A stretch of 64,000 bases of DNA from Petrotoga sp. 9PW.55.5.1. GTDB taxonomy: Bacteria; Thermotogota; Thermotogae; Petrotogales; Petrotogaceae. Below, piece by piece: positions 57,991-64,000 of the stretch (positions are counted from its first letter, which is position 1; each line of letters starts with the position of its first letter). The notes below the pieces were generated by a model. That model did not search any database. It was not told where the DNA came from and was given only the letters and a program-made list of their open reading frames with translations. The stretch spans positions 1 through 64,000 of the forward strand of contig NZ_AUPM01000046.1 in assembly GCF_003265365.1 (NCBI RefSeq), written 5' to 3'. The translations under genes and the position numbers were made by a program.

Positions 57991-58844
57991 TTCAAACCTT
58001 CAAAAATTTCTTTTATAGTTTTTATGTCTTGACTGTGTTCTGGATCGTCTCCAGGTGTTTCTAATAGCAGTGGAAGTTTATTGAACTCGTTAAAAGAAAG
58101 AAAGGTTTCGAATCCTTTTCTTCCGATGTATCCTTTTGCGATAAATTCATGCCTATCTTTTCCTGCCCCAACTTCATACTTTGAATCGTTTAAATGTATC
58201 ATTTTTAATTTCTCTAACCCCATATTCCTTTCAATATCGTTGATTAATCTTTTCACATCATCTTTTTCTCTTATATCATAGTTTGAGTCAAAACCGTGAC
58301 ATGTGTCGTAAGTTATTCCCAGCCTTTCTTTCCAGTAAGAAGTGTTTATTATTTTTCCTAATTGCTCCATTGAATAACCTATATTAGATCCTTTTTTAGC
58401 AACGTTTTCTAATAAAACTATAACGTTGGTAGCTTCTACTTCTTTAAAGATTAAATCTAACGCTTTGAGTATTCTATTTATCCCAAATTCTTCTCCTTCA
58501 TTTAAATGACTGCCAGGATGAAAATTATAGTGAATTATCCCTAAATCATTTGTTGCTTTAATTTCTTCTATCATCGTTTTTATTGATTTTTCCCATACAT
58601 CTTCCTTGGGAGAAGCTAAATTTATTAAATAACTAGAATGAACTAAAACATCTTCAAAATTAATGTTTAATTTATTCATATTTTCTTTGAACCCTTTTAC
58701 ATCATTTTCTTTTAACTTTGTTATCCGCCATACTCTTGGTGAATGAGTAAAGATTTGGAATGTATTTCCACCGATATTTATTGTAACTTCAGGCACTTTG
58801 CTGAATCCTTTAGATATTTTCATGTGCGCACCAATTTTTAGCAT
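57984..58844 (-). CDS. nfo: Endonuclease IV (AP endonuclease)
   Basis: Zn-dependent AP endonuclease that cuts at abasic sites in base-excision repair. TIM barrel with metal-ligand segments HSSYLINLASP, NFHPGSHL, LLENVAKKGSNIG, ITYDTCHGFDSNYD and HLNDSKYEVGAGKDRHE in the order of the Nfo family. 286 residues, normal. Last gene of the operon that begins beyond the right edge (sirtuin, asnS, ruvB, yggS), 19 bases after yggS. Confidence 0.96.
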   Translation of the reverse strand: MLKIGAHMKISKGFSKVPEVTINIGGNTFQIFTHSPRVWRITKLKENDVKGFKENMNKLNINFEDVLVHSSYLINLASPKEDVWEKSIKTMIEEIKATNDLGIIHYNFHPGSHLNEGEEFGINRILKALDLIFKEVEATNVIVLLENVAKKGSNIGYSMEQLGKIINTSYWKERLGITYDTCHGFDSNYDIREKDDVKRLINDIERNMGLEKLKMIHLNDSKYEVGAGKDRHEFIAKGYIGRKGFETFLSFNEFNKLPLLLETPGDDPEHSQDIKTIKEIFEGLKK

Positions 58845-58862
58845 GATATCACTCCTATAAAA

Positions 58863-59549
58863 CTAGACTCGTTTTCCAAAAATTCTAGTTCCTATCCTTA
58901 AGAATGTTGCCCCTTCCTCAATAGCTATTTTATAATCGTTGGTCATCCCCATTGATAATTCTTTTATTGACGGATAACTTTTAATTAAATCATTTTTTAT
59001 CTCTCTCAATGTTGAAAATGTATTTCTTATAATGTTTGTATCCTTTGTAAAAGGAGCCATTGTCATAAGCCCAACTACTGAAATGTTTTTATAGGTTGTA
59101 GCCATTTCCAAAAAGTCTTTTAATTGATGTGGAGTTAATCCTGCTTTACTTTCTTCCCCAGATACATTCACTTCTAAAAATATTTTTTGTGTTTTTTTTA
59201 TTGATTCTACCCTTTTTTGTATTTCGTCTAGCTCTTTTTTTCTACAAACAGAATGTATGTATTCTGCAATAGGAACTATGTATTTAATTTTATTAGTTTG
59301 AATTCTTCCCAAGAAATGCCAAGTTATATTTAAATCTTTTAATTGTTTGCATTTATCTATTAATTCTTGAGCCTTATTTTCTCCAAAATCTATTTGTTCA
59401 ACATCGTAAATACTTTTTATATATTCTGATGGAAAATTTTTGGAAACTGCTACCAGTGTGATTTCATCTTTATTTCGTCCACATTTTTCTGATATTTCTT
59501 TTATTTCTTTTTTTAAAGAAAGATAATTTTCTATTAAAAAGTTACTCAT
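58863..59549 (-). CDS. YggS/PROSC-family PLP homeostasis protein
   Basis: Single-domain alanine-racemase-like fold that binds PLP without a known reaction and keeps vitamin B6 pools balanced. The PLP lysine is in [10 protein letters not shown], and [22 protein letters not shown] and [21 protein letters not shown] are typical. ATG 59549 has GGAG 8 bases upstream; an earlier in-frame GTG (59558) lies inside that site. It starts within the ruvB stop region, so they are coupled. Confidence 0.94.
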   Translation of the reverse strand: MSNFLIENYLSLKKEIKEISEKCGRNKDEITLVAVSKNFPSEYIKSIYDVEQIDFGENKAQELIDKCKQLKDLNITWHFLGRIQTNKIKYIVPIAEYIHSVCRKKELDEIQKRVESIKKTQKIFLEVNVSGEESKAGLTPHQLKDFLEMATTYKNISVVGLMTMAPFTKDTNIIRNTFSTLREIKNDLIKSYPSIKELSMGMTNDYKIAIEEGATFLRIGTRIFGKRV

Positions 59550-60597
59550 CAACTTCACTCCATAAACTTATGTTCTGTTTTTCAGTTTTAAAGGGATAAT
59601 TTAACCTTTGATAAGCTTTTTTTGTAGCAACCCTTCCACGAGGAGTTCTTATTATAAATCCAGATTGTAATAAAAAGGGTTCGTACACTTCGCTTATTGA
59701 ATCTGGTTCTATTCCAATAGAAGAGGCTAAAGCGTTTATTCCTACAGGTCCACCTTCGTAGTTTTCTATTATGGTTCTTAAAATCTTTCTATCCATTTTA
59801 TCTAAACCATCTTCGTCCATTTCTAACAATTTCATCGTACTGTACACATCTTCAACTTTTATAATCTTTTTTTTAGAAACTTGGACATAATCTCTTACCC
59901 TTCTGAGTAGACGATTTGCTATTCTAGGTGTTCCTCTAGATCTTTCTGCCAAAACAATTGAAGCCTCATCTTCTATTTCTATGTTAAGTAAATCAGAGCT
60001 TCTTTTGATAATTTGGGTTAAATCCTCGGGAGTGTAAAAATCAACCTCTAATATTATTCCAAACCTACTTCTTAATGGGGGAGCTATAAGTCCCAACCTT
60101 GTCGTTGCTCCAACTAATGTGAAAGGTTGTAAATCTATTCTTATAGACCTCGCTGATGGGCCTTTGCCTATTACTATATCAAGTTGAAAATCTTCCATTG
60201 CTGAATACAATATCTCTTCTACTGTTCTATTCAGCCTATGGATTTCGTCTATAAATAATATGTCTCCCTTTTCCAAGTTAGTTAAAATAGCAGCAAGATC
60301 TCCTGCTTTTTCTATCACAGGACCACTGGTTATTTGAAGGTTAGCACCCATTTCATTAGATATTATGTATGCAAGTGTGGTCTTGCCTAAACCTGGAGGT
60401 CCAGCTAAAATAATATGGTCCATAGCTTCTTTTCGAATTTTTGCAGCTTGGATAGCTACTTTTAACTTTTCTTTTATGTTTTTTTGACCTATGAATTCTT
60501 CTAAATAATTTGGTCTTAATTTTTTTGCACCATAATCTTCATTTGTTTGAGATGGATCAATTATTCTTTTCTGACTAGTGTTGGTATTTTCTGACAT
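59542..60597 (-). CDS. ruvB: RuvB, Holliday junction branch-migration ATPase
   Basis: AAA+ motor of the RuvABC complex. Walker A GPPGLGKT at 66-73, Walker [11 protein letters not shown] near 113-122, sensor GATTRLGLI, arginine-finger region RSRFG, and C-terminal winged-helix [13 protein letters not shown]. 351 residues. ruvA and ruvC are not in the window. In a run with asnS (22 bases upstream) and yggS (overlapping). Confidence 0.97.
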   Translation of the reverse strand: MSENTNTSQKRIIDPSQTNEDYGAKKLRPNYLEEFIGQKNIKEKLKVAIQAAKIRKEAMDHIILAGPPGLGKTTLAYIISNEMGANLQITSGPVIEKAGDLAAILTNLEKGDILFIDEIHRLNRTVEEILYSAMEDFQLDIVIGKGPSARSIRIDLQPFTLVGATTRLGLIAPPLRSRFGIILEVDFYTPEDLTQIIKRSSDLLNIEIEDEASIVLAERSRGTPRIANRLLRRVRDYVQVSKKKIIKVEDVYSTMKLLEMDEDGLDKMDRKILRTIIENYEGGPVGINALASSIGIEPDSISEVYEPFLLQSGFIIRTPRGRVATKKAYQRLNYPFKTEKQNISLWSEVDE

Positions 60598-60618
60598 TAA
60601 AAAAACTCCTTTGACAAG

Positions 60619-61923
60619 TTAAGGATATACTCTATATAATGTTCTTGCAAATGGGATTGCTTCTCTTATATGCTCTAATCCACATATCCATGCTACTGTC
60701 CTTTCTATTCCAAGACCAAATCCACTATGAGGAACACTTCCGTACTTTCTTAAGTCTATATACCATTGATACTGATCAACGGGCAAATTAAATTCTTTTA
60801 ATCTTTCTATCAGTAAACTTTCTTCCCAAATCCTTTCAGACGCTCCTATAATTTCACCATATCCTTCAGGAGCTAGTAAATCATCACATAATACTACATC
60901 AGGATTATCTTCATCAGGTTGCATGTAGAAGGCTTTAGCTCTTCGGGGGTACTTTTCTATAAAAACGGGTTTCTCAAACTGAGATGCTATGGTGCTTTCT
61001 TCATCAGCTCCAAAGTCTTCTCCCCATTTTATGTCAAATCCTTTTTTGTTTAAGAACTTGATAGCATCTGTATAGGTTAATCTTTCAAATGGAACTTCTA
61101 TCTTTTGGAGTCTGTCAATATTTCTACCAAGTTCAGTTAGATTTTCATTGGCATTTTCTAAGACTCTTTTTACAATAAAGGAAACGAGTTCTTCCTGTAA
61201 TCGTATATTATCATCATGCTTGTAAAAAGCAACTTCTGCTTCATTCATCCAAAATTCTATCAAATGTCTTCTGGTTTTTGATTTTTCTGATCTGAATGTA
61301 GGCCCTAAGTTATAAACTTTTCCTAAAGACATTGCTGCCGCTTCCAAATAAAGTTGTCCAGTTTGAGCTAAATAAACTTCTCCATAGTCAAAGTATTCAA
61401 GTTTAAAAGTATTTCCAGCTGACTCACCTATAGATCCTGTAAAAATAGGAGTATCAATTAGTGTAAAATCATTGTTGTTATAAAAATCTCTTATAGCTTT
61501 TAGTATTTCATTTCTAACTTTTAATATATGAAACTGTCTTCGAGATCTTATCCATAGATGTCGATTATCCATCAAAAAATCTATACCATGGTCTTTTTTT
61601 GATATGGGATAGTCTTCATTTGGTTCGTGAATTATTTTGAATGATGTTACGTGTAATTCGACGTTTTTAGAGGATCTTTCGTCTTTTTTTACAACACCTT
61701 CCAATATAATACTACTTTCCATCTTGATCTTTCTGATTCTTTCAAACGCCTCATCATCGAAATTCTTTTTTTCAACAACTCCTTGTACAATCCCTGTCCC
61801 ATCTCTTAATTGAAGAAATGCAATTTTTCCACTACTTCTTTTATTCCATACCCATCCTCTAAATTCAACAACCTGTTCTATATGTTCTTTAAAATCTTTT
61901 ATATAAACCCATTGTGGATCCAT
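60619..61923 (-). CDS. asnS: Asparaginyl-tRNA synthetase
   Basis: Class IIb aminoacyl-tRNA synthetase charging tRNA-Asn. N-terminal OB anticodon-binding domain (VEFRGWVWNKRSSG...FLQLRDGTG, about 17-100). Class II motif 2 is FRSEKSKTRRHLIEFWMNEAE, with the last part typical of AsnRS, and motif 3 is GFGLGIERTVAWICGLEHIR. The R-HL-E-FW-xx-E-A-E pattern separates it from AspRS. 434 residues, complete. Lies 16 bases after the sirtuin gene. Confidence 0.96.
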   Translation of the reverse strand: MDPQWVYIKDFKEHIEQVVEFRGWVWNKRSSGKIAFLQLRDGTGIVQGVVEKKNFDDEAFERIRKIKMESSIILEGVVKKDERSSKNVELHVTSFKIIHEPNEDYPISKKDHGIDFLMDNRHLWIRSRRQFHILKVRNEILKAIRDFYNNNDFTLIDTPIFTGSIGESAGNTFKLEYFDYGEVYLAQTGQLYLEAAAMSLGKVYNLGPTFRSEKSKTRRHLIEFWMNEAEVAFYKHDDNIRLQEELVSFIVKRVLENANENLTELGRNIDRLQKIEVPFERLTYTDAIKFLNKKGFDIKWGEDFGADEESTIASQFEKPVFIEKYPRRAKAFYMQPDEDNPDVVLCDDLLAPEGYGEIIGASERIWEESLLIERLKEFNLPVDQYQWYIDLRKYGSVPHSGFGLGIERTVAWICGLEHIREAIPFARTLYRVYP

Positions 61924-61939
61924 TAAACACCTCCGACTT

Positions 61940-62704
61940 TTATTTCTTTTTTAATTTATTATACTCGTCAGCAACTTCTTTAAAAAAAGTATCTAGTTCT
62001 TCATTTACAATGAAGGCTAATTTTTCTTCAGTCAGGTACCAATTTGACACTTCTCCTTTATTAACAACAATTACCTTTCCTTTTGTTAAAGAGGGTAACA
62101 TAGCAGCGGGAACAACTGCTAAGGAAGATCCTAGAACCAGTACTAAATCAGAATGCTTCATCAAATTTTCTGATTCGGTTAAATATTTAACAGGTTCTCC
62201 AAAAAAAACTAGATCAGGTTTTATAACTTCTCCACATTTATCGCATTTTGGAATTTCTTCTATTTCAATTTTCTGATAAATCTCTTGTTGTGAATATTCT
62301 TTTTGACATTTTATACAATGATTTTTCCAACAACCACCATGAATTTCATATACCTTTTTTGAACCAGCCTTTTGATGCAATGAATCGATGTTTTGAGTAA
62401 CTATTCCTTTTAATTTCCCGTCTATCTCTAGTTGAACTAAAAATTTATGTGTGAAGGTGGGTTCGGCTTGAGTAATATAATTTAGAAATTTTTTATGAAA
62501 TTTATAAAATAAAGAAGGATCCTTATAAAAATAATCTATGTCAAAAATTTTTTCTGGATTATCTATCTCCGCTTTTTTATAAATGCCATTGGGACCTCTA
62601 AAATCAGGTATTCCTGCATTTGTTGACATCCCTGCTCCACTTAATACCGCAATTGAATTAGATTCAATTATTAGTTGAGCCGTTCTTTTTACTAAATCAT
62701 TCAT
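61940..62704 (-). CDS. cobB: Sirtuin NAD-dependent protein deacylase
   Basis: Removes acyl groups from lysines using NAD+. GAGMSTNAGIPDFRGPNG, TQNIDSLHQKAGS with EIHGGC (catalytic His), and four Zn cysteines (CIKC, CDKC) are present. GSSLAVVPAAML lies near the NAD site. 254 residues. It overlaps the upstream P-loop gene by 8 bases, so the two are translated together. Targets unknown; acetyl-CoA-using enzymes are common candidates. Confidence 0.94.
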   Translation of the reverse strand: MNDLVKRTAQLIIESNSIAVLSGAGMSTNAGIPDFRGPNGIYKKAEIDNPEKIFDIDYFYKDPSLFYKFHKKFLNYITQAEPTFTHKFLVQLEIDGKLKGIVTQNIDSLHQKAGSKKVYEIHGGCWKNHCIKCQKEYSQQEIYQKIEIEEIPKCDKCGEVIKPDLVFFGEPVKYLTESENLMKHSDLVLVLGSSLAVVPAAMLPSLTKGKVIVVNKGEVSNWYLTEEKLAFIVNEELDTFFKEVADEYNKLKKK

Positions 62705-64000
62705 TTTTTTCGCCTTTCAAAAATTTTAAAAGATTTTGAGCTGCTATTAAAGGTCCATCTTCTTCATAACCAGTTATTCCCAATTGCGTACGAAGAACGC
62801 CAACTTTTACATTAGAATTGATCATTGTTTCCATAAAAGATCTGGCAATTTTTTCATGTTTTTCTTTCCTTTGTATCGCACCAAATGGGTTAGCAAAATA
62901 GCTGTATGTCAAACCTTTTTCGGCAGTTGTACCCTTAGCCATTCTGGCACCTTTTGAAAATATATCAAGGGCTTTTTCTACATCATCAAAAAATTCTATT
63001 ACTGGTTTATTTTCATCTATTTTTTCGTAGTTATTAGCATAAAAAAAGTAATTAATCTTTGTTGGTTTTATAATATCTTCATAGTTAGAATAAGGTACTA
63101 TAACACGTGCATTTATTTCATTGGGATTCATAAATATACTTCTGTCCATGGCAGAATACGCATATCCTGGTTGCAAATCATCGAGTCTTACAAAAGCCCC
63201 AGTCTCTGTACCATACGCTACAACTGTACCATCCCCTAAAATATCTAAAGAACCCATATCATCTATGAGTATATTCACCTCTGAAACTTGTTTCTTTATC
63301 CTGTTTAATGCATCTAAGGTTTCTGATTTTCCTGCTCCACTATCGCCAATTATCATTACGTTATAACTTTTTCCATCTCTTAATTTTATCTCAGCCAAGG
63401 CTCCGTGTATAGGAAGTCTGTCTTCATCGATAACGATTAAATTATGAATGGTTAATATCATCTTTTTCATATATCCAAAATAATCAATTGACGGATCGTT
63501 ACCTACTAATCCTACATATGTTCCGTCGTTTTCTTTATAAATTATTCCATTATAGTCTTCTTCATTTTCAAAAAAAGATTTGTCTATGCCCAATATATAA
63601 ATTCCATCTGGTTTAACTTCTTCTAAAATTTCAAAATTCGCAAACTCAAAAAGGTTTGCCAATCCAGTTGCTAAAGCAAAATATTCTTTGTAAACAACGA
63701 CAAATATTAATTTGTCATTTACATGAATTGGAAATACAATCCAATCATCTGGATTATCTATGTTAATTTTATCGAGAATTGGTTTATCTACTACTTTAAA
63801 AATCCCTCTTCTTTTATTTGATTGTGTATAAAATATAACAGGAGGTTCTAAAACTACGCTCCAAACAAAACTCATATCGTACAAAAAATCTGCATTCTTT
63901 ATTTTAATGTCTTCTTTAAATTGAGGTTTATCGACAATAAACCCTGCTTGCGCTCCACTTGGTAGTTGTCTTAGAACTTTGACTCTAGAAGCAGAAATAT
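62697..64000 (-). CDS. P-loop protein, C-terminal part (truncated by the window edge)
   Basis: The reading frame is open to the right edge: past the TTG at 63884 it continues as SASRVKVLRQLPSGAQ onward. So the real start is outside the window and the protein is at least 434 residues long. It has a P-loop, MIIGDSGAGKSETL, followed by LIDDMG (Walker-B-like). The later GARMAKGTTAEKG, SYFANPFGAI and GTETGAFVRLDD blocks suggest the PEPCK/HPr-kinase-like P-loop superfamily. I cannot name the substrate. It overlaps the sirtuin gene and heads, or lies near the head of, that operon. Confidence 0.7.
   Translation of the reverse strand, partial: ISASRVKVLRQLPSGAQAGFIVDKPQFKEDIKIKNADFLYDMSFVWSVVLEPPVIFYTQSNKRRGIFKVVDKPILDKINIDNPDDWIVFPIHVNDKLIFVVVYKEYFALATGLANLFEFANFEILEEVKPDGIYILGIDKSFFENEEDYNGIIYKENDGTYVGLVGNDPSIDYFGYMKKMILTIHNLIVIDEDRLPIHGALAEIKLRDGKSYNVMIIGDSGAGKSETLDALNRIKKQVSEVNILIDDMGSLDILGDGTVVAYGTETGAFVRLDDLQPGYAYSAMDRSIFMNPNEINARVIVPYSNYEDIIKPTKINYFFYANNYEKIDENKPVIEFFDDVEKALDIFSKGARMAKGTTAEKGLTYSYFANPFGAIQRKEKHEKIARSFMETMINSNVKVGVLRTQLGITGYEEDGPLIAAQNLLKFLKGEKNE

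Overview
The window reads as bacterial chromosome from a member of the Thermotogota, most likely a Petrotoga or close relative. This rests on the low GC, the many Thermotoga-like orthologues (sbcCD, rny, a recX-recA overlap, split Trk regulators, a Na+-type ATP synthase, both DnaE- and PolC-type polymerases) and the maltose-type ABC importer. The species was not established by any search. Coding density is high. Most of the window is ordinary housekeeping sequence, and no CRISPR array, prophage or obvious defence island is present.

Layout. (1) 1-224: two tandem 61-bp palindromic repeats running off the left edge, plus a short match to an insertion-sequence end. (2) 225-6880, minus strand: K+ uptake (TrkH plus two KTN/RCK subunits), hslU, pyruvate kinase and phosphofructokinase. 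(3) 7090-11727: a PerR-like regulator, then the glycine cleavage genes gcvT (fused to a DUF2007 domain), gcvPA and gcvPB. (4) 11979-16228: sbcD-sbcC. (5) 16279-27618, minus strand: a long run of rny, recX, recA, thpR, pgsA, rimO, polA, class I fbp, a CapK/PaaK-like adenylating enzyme and a macrodomain protein. (6) 27921-33202: sugar ABC importer, an internal attenuator-like hairpin, a glycosyltransferase and an RpiR regulator. (7) 33482-39483: lspA, an rluD-like gene, a short dnaE, a GT4 glycosyltransferase and a flippase-like membrane protein. (8) 39477-43400: glpX (a second, unrelated FBPase), an M18 aminopeptidase and two unrecognised genes. (9) 43414-50470, minus strand: the full F0F1 ATP synthase operon with two small atpI/atpQ-type genes. 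(10) 50630-53101: SAM-I riboswitch, O-acetylhomoserine sulfhydrylase and metA. (11) 53255-57734: a lone BMP-family binding protein, a 386-bp scar of nested inverted repeats holding an IS3-type transposase fragment, and a shortened polC. (12) 57881-57955: tRNA-Val(CAC). (13) 57984-64000, minus strand: nfo, yggS, ruvB, asnS, a sirtuin and a P-loop protein that runs off the right edge.

How the genes work together. Lower glycolysis (pfkA, pyk) and gluconeogenesis (fbp, glpX) are both present. Glycine cleavage feeds one-carbon metabolism, and gcvH is not seen here. Methionine synthesis looks like the O-acetylhomoserine direct-sulfhydrylation route under SAM control; MetA has Glu111, the acetyl-CoA-type residue. 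The ATP synthase c subunit has the Glu/Ser/Thr/Tyr pattern of Na+-coupled rings.

Most worth a second look: the PolC that lacks its proofreading exonuclease insertion and whose C-terminal clamp-binding tail is lost close to the IS/repeat scar; the scar and its palindromic element family, in which one hairpin stem changes sequence yet stays paired; the DUF2007-GcvT in-frame fusion; and a near-perfect hairpin inside an unknown gene. I did not find a clearly new multi-gene system.
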